Part shown: positions 36,802-45,700 of the stretch, piece after piece
Position numbering within the stretch: the stretch's first letter is position 1
Layout: every line of letters begins with the position of its first letter
Assembly (NCBI GenBank): GCA_945878405.1
Contig: CAMCTJ010000014.1
Span: 1-48,974, forward strand
Reading direction: 5' to 3'
DNA length: 48,974 bases
Source of the DNA: Bdellovibrio sp. ZAP7
Lineage (GTDB): Bacteria > Bdellovibrionota > FAC87 > UBA2466
Program-made: the position numbers and the translations under genes
The notes under the pieces: generated by a model
The model's input: the letters and a program-made list of their open reading frames with translations, nothing else
What the model was told of the DNA's origin: nothing
Databases searched by the model: none

Positions 36802-37683
36802 ATGAACGAAGTGAATGCTGCTTTGCCAAGTAAGTTGACTGATATCCCTCAGGAGAGAGTCAAACCCAAGAACACTTTGGGAAAAGATGATTTCCTGAAA
36901 TTACTCATGGCACAACTTAACAATCAGGATCCCTTAAAGCCAATGGAGCATCAGGAATTTTCTGCTCAATTGGCTCAATTTGGATCGTTAGAGCAATTGC
37001 AAAATATCCACAAGGGGATCGAAAGTCTCCAAGGGGGTATGGGCAATGAAGCTAAACTTTCAGCTCTAGGAATGATTGGTAAAAACGTAACTGCCAATGG
37101 GAATGAAGTCGAGCTGATGGAGGGACAGTCAGTGAACCTTTCTTTCGCTAAGAAAGATGGGGTGGTTCCGGTAAAAGCACAGATTTACTCCGATCAGGGG
37201 AAGCTCATTCGTGAGTTAGAAATGAATGCAAAAAACTCTGAAGCTGGTCTCTCTTGGGACGGAAAAGACCAAGATGGAAAAACACTGCCTTCAGGAAAAT
37301 ACACGTTTAGAGTGCAAGGGGTGAACCCTTCGGGGCAAGCCGAAGAATTGGGAGCCAAGCTCTCTGGACGTGTAACGGCAGTGGAAATGAATGGGAATAA
37401 TCCAGTTCTGGTTGTTCAAACTTCCTCAGGAAGTTCCAAATTGGAATTGGCAAAGGTTACTTCAGTAGGACAAGAAACAAAGGAAACAGCACCTGGTCCG
37501 GTGCCTAATCCAGTTTCAGTTCCGAAGGAGCAAAGTGTAAAAGCTCCAGTGAAAGAACCCGTTGCCATTCCGAGAATGGCGGAACCCACTGAGTCTGCCG
37601 AAAGTGAAGTGGACGGCCCAGATATGGAACAGCAATGGCGAGGATTCCCTCCCTTTGCTTCCTTTGAAAGTCTAAGACCATGA
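36802..37683 (+). CDS. flgD: Flagellar hook assembly scaffold protein FlgD
   Basis: 293 residues. The N terminus has the FlgD hallmark LGKDDFLKLLMAQLNNQDPL and EFSAQLAQFGSLEQLQNI. The middle holds the Tudor/Ig-like hook-cap domain, with LSWDGKDQDGKTLPSGKYTF. About 70 extra residues at the C terminus are Pro/Val/Glu-rich (APGPVPNPVSVPKEQ and after) and not part of the usual protein. FlgD caps the growing hook and is later discarded. Its stop overlaps the next start. Confidence 0.94.
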   Translation: MNEVNAALPSKLTDIPQERVKPKNTLGKDDFLKLLMAQLNNQDPLKPMEHQEFSAQLAQFGSLEQLQNIHKGIESLQGGMGNEAKLSALGMIGKNVTANGNEVELMEGQSVNLSFAKKDGVVPVKAQIYSDQGKLIRELEMNAKNSEAGLSWDGKDQDGKTLPSGKYTFRVQGVNPSGQAEELGAKLSGRVTAVEMNGNNPVLVVQTSSGSSKLELAKVTSVGQETKETAPGPVPNPVSVPKEQSVKAPVKEPVAIPRMAEPTESAESEVDGPDMEQQWRGFPPFASFESLRP

Positions 37684-38078
37684 GTATTCAAGACCTCTAC
37701 AGAGCGGGGAGTGCTTCAATAACTCCGTCAGGTGCGGGAGCACTGGGAGAGCGGCCAAGTATAGGCAAAGCAAACCAGAGCGCCGGTCCTGAAGAGTTCC
37801 AGAAAATTCTCCGCCAAGAAGAAAGTAAAGTCAGCATGTCGCAACACGCGGAAACACGCATTCGTTCTCGTGAAATTCCGTGGAGTCCGGCATTGGAAAA
37901 ACGTGTGATGGGTGGCATTGAAGCCCTTGAAGCAAAGGGCAGTCGGGAAGCGCTGATCCTGGCCGACGATGTCGCTTTCATTGCCAATATCCGTTCTAAA
38001 ACCATTGTAACGGCGATGGATAGAACGCAATTAAAAGAACGAGTTTTTACCAATATCGACAGTGCCGTTTTAGTCTAA
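37680..38078 (+). CDS. Flagellar operon protein of the Flg_new (TIGR02530) family
   Basis: 132 residues. The C-terminal 90 residues match the Flg_new family seen between flgD and flgE in many bacteria: SQHAETRIRSREIPW, GIEALEAKGSREALIL and VTAMDRTQLKERVFTNIDSA. The ending FTNIDSAVLV is nearly invariant. Biochemical function is not established. Gene position suggests hook assembly. Overlaps flgD by 4 bases. Followed by about 107 bp of leader before flgE. Confidence 0.85.
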   Translation: MSIQDLYRAGSASITPSGAGALGERPSIGKANQSAGPEEFQKILRQEESKVSMSQHAETRIRSREIPWSPALEKRVMGGIEALEAKGSREALILADDVAFIANIRSKTIVTAMDRTQLKERVFTNIDSAVLV

Positions 38079-38116
38079 CCGACCGGGGCTGCCACCTCAG
38101 TCGAAAACAAAAACAA

Positions 38117-38167
38117 CCAAAGCTGGCCCGTGTTTTCGGTGAATCCCACCTAAAACGGAAGCTTTGG
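38117..38167 (+). promoter_or_regulatory. Long hairpin in the flgE leader
   Basis: CCAAAGCT (38117-38124) and AGCTTTGG (38160-38167) are perfect inverted repeats. Inside them TGTTTT and AAAACGG can extend the stem. The structure ends about 18 bases before the flgE ATG and is followed by GGAGG, with no run of T, so it does not look like a terminator. It may be an RNA control element or processing site that sets flgE output. Confidence 0.5.
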
Positions 38168-38185
38168 ATTTCCTAGGAGGAAAAC

Positions 38186-39463
38186 ATGGGTGTTGTATCA
38201 TCAATGAGTACTGCTATTTCCGGGCTTGAAGCCAATGGCCAAGCTCTCGGAGTAATTACCGATAACATCGTTAACGCGAACACAACGGGATTCAAAGCTT
38301 CCCGTTCGGAATTCCAAAACATCCTTGCTGAGACAAGTGGGAGCGGAATCCAGATCGGCCGTGGAGCCGGTTTAGCTGGCGTAACGAACATTCTCAGTCA
38401 AGGCTCAGTCACTCACACCGACAGACCGACCGATCTCGCCATCAGCGGAAATGGATTTTTTATTCTAAAGGGCGATGCTCTCGGACAAACCTACACTCGA
38501 GATGGTAGTTTCCGTTTCGATAAAGATGGTTGGCTGGTTAACTTAAACGGCTACCGAGTGCAAGCTTATGAGGCAACTCCAACCGGTGCGATTTCTGGAA
38601 AGCTAACAGATATTCGAATTCCCTATAATACGATCGCTGCAAAACCAAGCGAACAAGTTCAGCTTCATGTGAACTTGGATGCGAGAGCTCCTATCGGAGG
38701 CCCTATCGATCTGACGAAACCAGAAGAAACATCGCAATTCAATACGGGGATTCAAGTGTTTGATTCCGTCGGTAATGCACGTCCTTTGACAATGTATTAC
38801 AACAAGACTGCAGAAAATACTTGGGAATTTCATGCGATGACTGACGGGGGAAATCTCTCAGATGGCGTTCCTGGAGAACAAACGGTAGTCGTTCAAGGAA
38901 CTCTGTCTTTTGATCAAAATGGTCGTCTAGAAAACGTTTCACAAAATATTGTGAATACGAATTTTGCTGGCGCAGTTGCCGATCAGAATATCCAGTTCAG
39001 CTTTGGTGATCCCACGGATCAGTTAGGAACTGGGGAAAAGGGAACAACCCAATACGGTTCTAAAAGCGCCATGTTCCGGAATGTCCAGGACGGATGGGCT
39101 TCTGGCGTGCTGACAGATACTAGTATCGATGCAGATGGTATGGTCCAGGGGGTTTATACCAACGGACAAAACCGGATGCTGGGTCAGTTAGGAGTCGCTC
39201 GATTTGAAGCTACTGAGCGTCTGTCAAAAATGGGGGACAATCAGTTCCGTGAAAGCGTTCTTTCGGGACAGCCTCTGATTGGAAAACCCAACACAAACGG
39301 ACGTGGAATCGTGATGACGAAGAGCCTTGAGCAGTCGAATGTCGATTTGGCTCATGAATTCGTTCAAATGATTAAAGCTCAACGTGGCTTCCAGGCGTCA
39401 GCCAAAGGTGTCACAACCGCTAACGAGATGTTAGATGAAGTTGTGAATCTTAAAAGCCGCTAA
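38186..39463 (+). CDS. flgE: Flagellar hook protein FlgE
   Basis: 425 residues, normal length. The N terminus has SMSTAISGLEANGQALGVIT followed by DNIVNANTTGFKASR, the FlgE/FlgF/FlgG rod-hook signature. DLAISGNGFFIL and the C terminus NVDLAHEFVQMIKAQRGFQA confirm it. The central D1/D2 region has QVQLHVNLDARA and TQYGSKSAMFRNVQDG. It polymerises into the hook joining rod to filament. Shine-Dalgarno AGGAGG at 38176-38181. Last gene of the flagellar run, followed by a terminator. Confidence 0.96.
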   Translation: MGVVSSMSTAISGLEANGQALGVITDNIVNANTTGFKASRSEFQNILAETSGSGIQIGRGAGLAGVTNILSQGSVTHTDRPTDLAISGNGFFILKGDALGQTYTRDGSFRFDKDGWLVNLNGYRVQAYEATPTGAISGKLTDIRIPYNTIAAKPSEQVQLHVNLDARAPIGGPIDLTKPEETSQFNTGIQVFDSVGNARPLTMYYNKTAENTWEFHAMTDGGNLSDGVPGEQTVVVQGTLSFDQNGRLENVSQNIVNTNFAGAVADQNIQFSFGDPTDQLGTGEKGTTQYGSKSAMFRNVQDGWASGVLTDTSIDADGMVQGVYTNGQNRMLGQLGVARFEATERLSKMGDNQFRESVLSGQPLIGKPNTNGRGIVMTKSLEQSNVDLAHEFVQMIKAQRGFQASAKGVTTANEMLDEVVNLKSR

Positions 39464-39490
39464 TAATTGGTAGCTAAAGGCACCTGAGTG

Positions 39491-39528
39491 GGGGCATAAT
39501 CTTCCGAAATGGGGATTATGCCCCTTAA
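39491..39528 (+). terminator. Rho-independent terminator after flgE
   Basis: GGGGCATAATC (39491-39501) pairs perfectly with GATTATGCCCC (39514-39524) across a 12-base loop, followed by TTAACTCTTT. It lies 28 bp after the flgE stop and ends the flagellar transcript. Weak T tract, strong stem. Confidence 0.75.
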
Positions 39529-39550
39529 CTCTTTCTGAGGAGGATAAAAA

Positions 39551-39916
39551 ATGAAACAGTTAATCTTAGTCGGTCTTCTTTTTAGTTTGGCTTCAATCGG
39601 AGCCGTTCGAGAAATCACGATTCAAACAGAGAAAAAAGATGATGGGGTTCACTGGATGCCTGAAAAAATTGAAGTGACTGCTGGGGAAGAAGTAAAGTTC
39701 CTCATTAAACACGATTTAGAAGGGGGATCTGATTTTCATGGTTTCTTCATCCCGCAATTAAAAATCCAAAAAGAAGTTCACCTCCACAAAGCAGAAGAAA
39801 TCACTGTTCAAATTCCCAAGGATTTAAAGCCTGGAGACTATACGATTGGGTGCCATTTACACCCAACGCACAAGCCAGCTATTTTAGAAGTAAAAGCAGC
39901 TGCTAAGAAGAACTAA
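39551..39916 (+). CDS. Exported cupredoxin-like protein
   Basis: 121 residues. A signal peptide (MKQLILVGLLFSLASIGA) is followed by a short beta-sandwich of cupredoxin type, with VTAGEEVKFLIKHDLEG, FHGFFIP and the late copper-site motif GCHLHPTHKP. The Cys and His residues there, with an earlier His, could bind copper. A Met ligand is not obvious. Similar to the EfeO/plastocyanin-like small domains. Likely periplasmic electron transfer or copper handling. Good Shine-Dalgarno GAGGAGG at 39537-39543. Its stop codon overlaps that of the convergent hpt gene. Confidence 0.75.
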   Translation: MKQLILVGLLFSLASIGAVREITIQTEKKDDGVHWMPEKIEVTAGEEVKFLIKHDLEGGSDFHGFFIPQLKIQKEVHLHKAEEITVQIPKDLKPGDYTIGCHLHPTHKPAILEVKAAAKKN

Positions 39917-40440
39917 TCTAAAATACAGATGTCGGGAAGATTCCGATATTTTTCGCCAAAGTCGAGCCCATAGCCGACAACGAATTTATCCTCGATTTCC
40001 GTTCCTAAATAATCGAGCTTAACTTCGACTTCTCTGCGACTGGGTTTTGAAAGTAACGAGCAAAGGCGAACCGATTTAGGTGAAAATGCTTTTAAGTGCT
40101 CATTTAAAAATGACAGGGTTCTTCCCGAATCTACAATTTCATCCAAGACCAAGATATGTCTTCCTTCTGGCGACGCTTCCATGTCTTTCAAAAAGCGAAC
40201 AGCCCCGCTGCTTTTAGTTCCGGATCCATAACTAGCAAGGCGTACGAAATCGAGTTCCATCGGAACTGTGATCTCTCTGATTAAATCACTTCCAAAAATC
40301 ATGGCTCCTTTGAGAGTGACGACTACCAAGAGGCTTTCGTTATCTCCCAAAAGCGCAGCATAATCTTTTGAAATTTGTTGTCCGAGTGTTCGGTTTAATT
40401 GAGCGATGTGATCTTTTGAAATAAAGGGACTTAAAGACAT
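39913..40440 (-). CDS. hpt: Hypoxanthine phosphoribosyltransferase
   Basis: 175 residues. The PRPP-binding loop is HILVLDEIVDSGRTLSFL. VVTLKGAMIFGSDLIREI is the N-terminal nucleotide-binding strand, and FVVGYGLDFGEKYRNLPDIC is the family C terminus. It salvages hypoxanthine or guanine to IMP or GMP with PRPP. Strong Shine-Dalgarno GGAGGT before ATG 40440. Follows the SCP2-like gene by 4 bp on the same strand. Confidence 0.93.
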   Translation of the reverse strand: MSLSPFISKDHIAQLNRTLGQQISKDYAALLGDNESLLVVVTLKGAMIFGSDLIREITVPMELDFVRLASYGSGTKSSGAVRFLKDMEASPEGRHILVLDEIVDSGRTLSFLNEHLKAFSPKSVRLCSLLSKPSRREVEVKLDYLGTEIEDKFVVGYGLDFGEKYRNLPDICILD

Positions 40441-40444
40441 CTCG

Positions 40445-40909
40445 TTACCTCCGCATTTTTGCTAAAGTACTCTTAAGCTTTCCTAAGTTGCCCAAGCCCT
40501 TGGTGGCCAGATACTGCATGACGGGTAATCCCCCTTGAGCCAGTACTCCAAAATAGCCTTTTCTCAGGATGGAAAAAGAATCCGCATGAACTTTTGCAGA
40601 AATCCGTTTGTTGTTATCTTTTTCCAGCATCCAATTAAAAATAGAAATACCCATTTCTGCGATCTCATTAGACCCCAACTGGTTGAGAAGGGTGGGGATC
40701 TCGCCTCCGAGTACAAAAGTCATATCTGGAGAAGTGGGGGCAGTCGGGACAAGTGTCAGCTGCCCTCGCTGTTTAAAAAGGGAGAAGGGGGCTTCATCGC
40801 CCACTTGGATAGCTAATTCCGCACCGTCTTTGAGGGGTTCAGCGGCCTTTTGACATACGGGCTTTTCAAAAAAACTTCTTAGTTGAAAAAAGGAGGTTTC
40901 AGAATTCAT
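40445..40909 (-). CDS. SCP2-like (sterol carrier) domain protein
   Basis: About 154 residues from ATG 40909. GTG 40927 or TTG 40933 cannot be excluded, as none has a clear ribosome-binding site. The pattern of an N-terminal helix, LAIQVGDEAPFSLFKQRGQL, PDMTFVLGGEIPTLLNQLGS and a C-terminal glycine-rich helix resembles SCP2-like lipid-binding domains. Such proteins bind hydrophobic ligands in the cytoplasm. The match is by overall pattern, not by diagnostic residues. It lies between an exported protein and hpt on one strand. Confidence 0.5.
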   Translation of the reverse strand: MNSETSFFQLRSFFEKPVCQKAAEPLKDGAELAIQVGDEAPFSLFKQRGQLTLVPTAPTSPDMTFVLGGEIPTLLNQLGSNEIAEMGISIFNWMLEKDNNKRISAKVHADSFSILRKGYFGVLAQGGLPVMQYLATKGLGNLGKLKSTLAKMRR

Positions 40910-40943
40910 CTGGGAAGGTTTATACACGCTCAAACGAGGGACA

Positions 40944-42425
40944 TCAAGGAGCGGGTGTGGAACCTGGATTTTGTTCCTGTAGCAGCTCAGAATAGTTCTT
41001 GGCCGCTGGGGCCGCAGTCGATTGGCCTCCCAGTTCCTCCATCATCTGGTCTGGGACTTTATTGATTTCAAGGATGTTTTGTTGGCCGACTTGAATTTTT
41101 TTGGCTTGAATGGCTTCTTCGTCTATTTGAAGGCCGGGGACGCCTGCCTTAAAAGCTTTCAGGCTTTCTAACGACTCATCGAGTGCAGCGTTATACTCTT
41201 CTATTTGCTGGGCATTCGACATCGGAGCGGTACTGATTTGTCCCGACTCATCCACACCGGTGACAAGTTCATTTTGAAATTCCTCCTCGCCATACTTCCA
41301 GTTAGATTTGAGTTTATCGGGGTTGATCCCCACTTTATCCATGACTTCGAGCTGGTTTCGTAAGTCTCTGGCATATTTGTCTTCGAAATTGGGACCATTT
41401 TCTTTGAGCTGAGCTCCTTTTCCGTTTGGATCTTGTTCAAGTTTGGGATCGACTGCACCCCAAGAAACTTGAGCCATTTGATTACATTTTTGAACTTTTT
41501 CTTTTAGAGCATCTAGCTTTGCCTTTTTCTCCTGAGGGTCTTTTATTTTATTTTCAATTTCCTGGCTTTCTCCTTGGGCCCAGGATTCACAGCTAGCTGC
41601 GGATTCGGCAAGTGATCCTTCCCCATTCTTAAAAATCCGTCTTTGAGAGAGATTAGAAAGGGTAGAGTCCCAGAGCGCCTTGGAGGCGCGGGCAACGGCT
41701 TCACGGTAGAAAGTTAAGTTCCCCATGGCCTTTGTATCGTTTTGGGCATCGGCATCTTTGGCAGAGCTTTCGACTGTCTTAAAAGCTTCTAGTCCCACTT
41801 GTTCTAATTGTTCCTGCACCTCAGGGCGTAAACTTACCCGAGTAACCGATTCTGGCTGATCCGGATTTTTGGGGTCTGGTTTAATCTCTTTTGTCTCTTG
41901 TTTAAAAATTGAAAAATATCGGATCCCTTTTTCCTTATCTCGTTTTTTTTGCTGTTCTGGATCTTCATCTTGTTTGGAATACTCCGTATGTTTTTCATAG
42001 ACAGCTCGTTCTAATTGAGACGATCCGCCACCTGCCGAGATTCCACCGTGAGAAGAAATAAACGGATATAACTGTCTGTTTTGAGCTTTGGGGTCATTCG
42101 GATTCTGTTGTTTTGCTTGTTCGTCGGGAGTTGCATAGGAGGCATCGTGATAGGTCAATGCACTTTGGAATGAGTTTCCATCGTCTCTATTAAATTGTGT
42201 CTTTTGGCCGCCTTGAATTACTTTTCCATTGGGATCTTTAGCTTTTCCTGAAACGTTTTGATCTTGAGTAAATTTGATAAATCGTTCGACGTATTTTTTG
42301 CGAGCCTTGTTGTTTTCCTGTTCCGCATTGTATTGAATGGCACCGGACTTCGGAGAGCTTTCAGCAAAAAGAAGGGCGCTGAAAATAAAAGCGCTTGAGA
42401 GAATCTGTAAGGAAAACCGATTCAC
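40944..42425 (-). CDS. Large exported hydrophilic protein of unknown function
   Basis: 493 residues from GTG 42425, with an excellent Shine-Dalgarno (AAGGAGGGG) five bases before. A signal peptide (LQILSSAFIFSALLFAES) is followed by a highly polar sequence rich in Lys, Glu, Gln, Asn and Pro. Segments include PNDPKAQNRQLYPFISSHGG and KWGYGEE-like helical stretches; a Pro-rich end finishes GSTPAP. One or two cysteines occur in ESAASCESWAQG and KVQKCNQMAQ. No domain recognised. It lies upstream of the SCP2-like gene on the minus strand and is divergent from the giant lipoprotein. Confidence 0.7.
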   Translation of the reverse strand: MNRFSLQILSSAFIFSALLFAESSPKSGAIQYNAEQENNKARKKYVERFIKFTQDQNVSGKAKDPNGKVIQGGQKTQFNRDDGNSFQSALTYHDASYATPDEQAKQQNPNDPKAQNRQLYPFISSHGGISAGGGSSQLERAVYEKHTEYSKQDEDPEQQKKRDKEKGIRYFSIFKQETKEIKPDPKNPDQPESVTRVSLRPEVQEQLEQVGLEAFKTVESSAKDADAQNDTKAMGNLTFYREAVARASKALWDSTLSNLSQRRIFKNGEGSLAESAASCESWAQGESQEIENKIKDPQEKKAKLDALKEKVQKCNQMAQVSWGAVDPKLEQDPNGKGAQLKENGPNFEDKYARDLRNQLEVMDKVGINPDKLKSNWKYGEEEFQNELVTGVDESGQISTAPMSNAQQIEEYNAALDESLESLKAFKAGVPGLQIDEEAIQAKKIQVGQQNILEINKVPDQMMEELGGQSTAAPAAKNYSELLQEQNPGSTPAP

Positions 42426-42756
42426 TTTTTACCCCTCCTTCAACTTTTATAAATTAGCAAACCGAATGCCTAAAAAAATGCTGAAAAACTCAATGATTTC
42501 AAGGGGCAAGAAGCGTCACTGTGCTGAGGTTTCGGCGTGTTCTTTCCGTATACATTCAGGTGTCTAACGCCTCGACAAATTTGTGAAGGAAATGTGAAGG
42601 AAATATGGCGATCTCTTCATTGGTTTAGCCCCCTCAACAGCCGAAAAGATAGTGGGTATCGGCGCGAAATTTGCGCCCGGGCGGAGTCCGCTTAAAGCGT
42701 ATATAATAAGGTAATAAACCGCGTGCGCTTTTTGTGGAACGTAAAAAAGGTTTTTG
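42426..42756 (+). promoter_or_regulatory. Intergenic region between divergent genes, with repeats and candidate promoter
   Basis: 331 bp without a gene. It holds an 11-bp tandem direct repeat TGTGAAGGAAA (42582-42603), a GGCGC/GCGCC stem (42661-42677) and a GCGGAGTCCGC palindrome (42681-42691). TATAAT (42702-42707) could be the -10 of the lipoprotein promoter, but no good -35 lies at the right distance. The tandem repeat and stems could be operator sites. AAAAAGG 6-8 bases before ATG 42757 is a fair ribosome-binding site. Confidence 0.35.
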
Positions 42757-45700
42757 ATGAAGTTTTTTTCACAAATTCTTTTCTGTCTTGCACTACTTTC
42801 TGCCTGTGCAGATGTCAGAGAGCCAGAAATAGGGGACGCGTCTCCCTCTGCTTCCACTCGTGCTGTAATCCCCGGTGCTCCCACCGGACTCACGACAATT
42901 CCTGGAAATGAACAAGTAGACCTGAGCTGGACTGCTCCGAGTGATACCGGAGGCTCTCCGATTACTGATTACACGATTCAGTACAGCAGCAATAGCGGCA
43001 CATCGTGGAACGATTTTGTTGACGAAGTAAGTCCTCAAACCTCTGCTACAGTGACTGGGCTCACCAATGGAACTGAGTACACATTTCAAGTCGCAGCAGT
43101 GAATGCTGCTGGAGCTGGGAGTTTTGCTACCACTGATGCTAGCGTTGTTCCGGCAACCATCGCCGGAGCACCGACTGGAGTCGTAGGCACTTCTGGAAAC
43201 ACGCAAGTGACACTCTCCTGGACTGCACCAGGAAGCACCGGCGGTAATGCGATTACGGATTATGTGGTTCAATATTCATCAAATAGTGGTTCATCGTGGA
43301 CTTCTTTCAGTGATGGCACTTCAACGAATACCACGGCAACCGTCACAGGCCTCATTAATGGCACGGCTTACGTTTTTAGAGTAGCAGCCGTGAATAGTGA
43401 CGGCACCGGAAACTACGCACAAACCAGTTCCAGTGTCACCCCCGCTACGACTCCAGGGACTTCGACCTCTGTTGCTGGAACTTCTGGAAACACGCAAGTG
43501 GCTCTCACGTGGACTGCACCTTCCAGTAACGGGGGTGCTTTTATTTCGGATTATGTCATTGAGGTCAGCAGCAATGGCGGAGGCACTTGGATTTCTTTCA
43601 CAGACGGCGAAAGTGCCGCGACTTCCGCAGTTGTTACAGGATTAGTGAATGGCACTGAATATATCTTTCAGGTAGCGGCTGTGAACAGTGCCGGCGCGGG
43701 AATGTTTAGTAGCTCATCTTTAGGGATCACGCCACTGGCCACTCCCGATCCTCCTACGGGCCTTTCCGCTATTGCAAGCGATGGTGGAGCATCACTCAGC
43801 TGGACTGCACCAACTAACAATGGTGGCAGTGCAATCACCGACTACGCCTATCAATATTCGACGGATGGCGGAACTACTTGGAGTGCAGCAACACTCACGG
43901 CCTCTACTTCTACAAGCAAAAATCTGACGGGCCTTGCTAATAATGTTCCCCATGTTTTCCGAGTGGCAGCTGTCAATACAGTGGGAACGGGAAATTTTAG
44001 TGAAAGCTCTTCGATGGTCACTCCCCAAGGTGCTTTTGTTTCCACCTGGAAGACCAATAATACGAGCACGGGTAGTTCCACTTCTACACAAGTGAAACTC
44101 CCACTCGAAAGCACCGGCACTTATAATTTCACTGTCGATTGGGGAGATGGTTTAAATAACACGATCACCGCTTGGAATGATGCAAATGTCACTCATACCT
44201 ATGCCGCAGCGGGAACTTATACTGTGACGATCAATGGGACGATCACCGGATTCCGATTTAACAATACCGGTGATCGACTTAAGCTCACTGATATTTCAAA
44301 GTGGGGCCCACTCAAGCTTGGCAATAATGGCAACTACTTTTACGGAGCAAGCAATCTCACTATTTCGTCAACCGAAGTGTTGGACCTGACCGGAACAACC
44401 AATCTCGCTGGAGCGTTTCGTTCCTGCACTTCACTCATCACGTCTCCCAGCATGGCCAATTGGAATACTTCCAATGTCACAGATATGAACTACATGTTTT
44501 CTGGAGCCAATAAATTTAATCAAGATATCGGAAACTGGAATACCTCGAATGTAACTAATATGGGCGCAATGTTTTATCTTTCCACGGTATTTAATCAGCC
44601 TATCGGTAACTGGAACACCAGTAATGTGACCAGTATGGGCTGGATGTTTCAAGGCGCTGCAGCTTTTGATCAAGACATTGGAAGCTGGAACACTGCCAAT
44701 GTCACGGATATGACCTATGTGTTTGCTTCTGCGAGCAACTTTAATCAAAACATTTCTAGTTGGAACACCAGTAATGTGACCGGCATGAACGGAATGTTCA
44801 ATGCTGCCAGTAATTTTAATCAGCCTATCGGTAACTGGAATACCAACAATCTGACGAACATGAGTTTCATGTTCGAGAATGCATCCATTTTTAATCAAGA
44901 CATCGGAAGTTGGAATACAGCAAAGGTAACAACCATGAATAGATTATTCAATGGTGCGAGTGCCTTTAATCAGAACATTGGAAACTGGAACACTTCTAAT
45001 GTGACAGTGATGAGCCAATTGTTTAGTTCAACGCCCTTCAACCAGCCGATTGGCAATTGGAATACGTCAAAAGTAACTGCTATGGATTATCTCTTTTCGG
45101 GTGCGACTGCATTTAATCAAGATATTGGTTCTTGGAATACTGCGAATGTGACGAACATGAACCAGATGTTTAATAGCGCCTCCGCGTTTAATCAGAATGT
45201 TTCGAACTGGAATACTTCTAACGTAACAAATATGTACGCCATGTTTCGGGGCGCCAATGCTTTCAATCAAGAGATTGGTAACTGGGATGTTTCAAAAGTG
45301 ACTGAGATGTCTGCCATGTTTACCTCGGCCGGGAACTTCAACCAGAATATTGGGAACTGGAACACTGCTAACGTTACAAGTGCGTGGGGTATGTTTCAAT
45401 GGGCGGGTGCGTTTAATCAAAATATTGGAAGCTGGAACACCTCAAAAATTACGAATTTTTATGTCATGTTTAATGGAGCGGCTTCGTTTAATCAGCCAAT
45501 CGGAAGTTGGAACACTGCCAATGCAACCAGAATGGACATGATGTTCCTGGGGGCTACTGCTTTTAATCAGCCAGTTGGAAACTGGAACACCGTCAATGTA
45601 ACCAACATGAGTCGCATGTTCGAAGCATCTCCTTTTAACCAAGACGTCAGTCTTTGGAATGTCACCAAAGTAACCACGATGTCGACTATGTTTCTAAGCT

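Noticed and set aside
38125-38141. TGGCCCGTGTTTTCGG as a sigma-54 promoter for flgE
   Set aside because: The spacing gives CG instead of GC at the -12 element, and the bases are part of the hairpin stem. Too weak to call.
42793-43272. 159-residue minus-strand frame at the start of the giant lipoprotein
   Set aside because: Antisense shadow of the FN3 repeats; Ser/Arg/Cys-rich composition typical of a reverse-frame artefact.
44431-44898. 155-residue minus-strand frame within the BspA repeats
   Set aside because: It is antisense to the 75-bp repeat array, and its own repeats simply mirror the coding strand.
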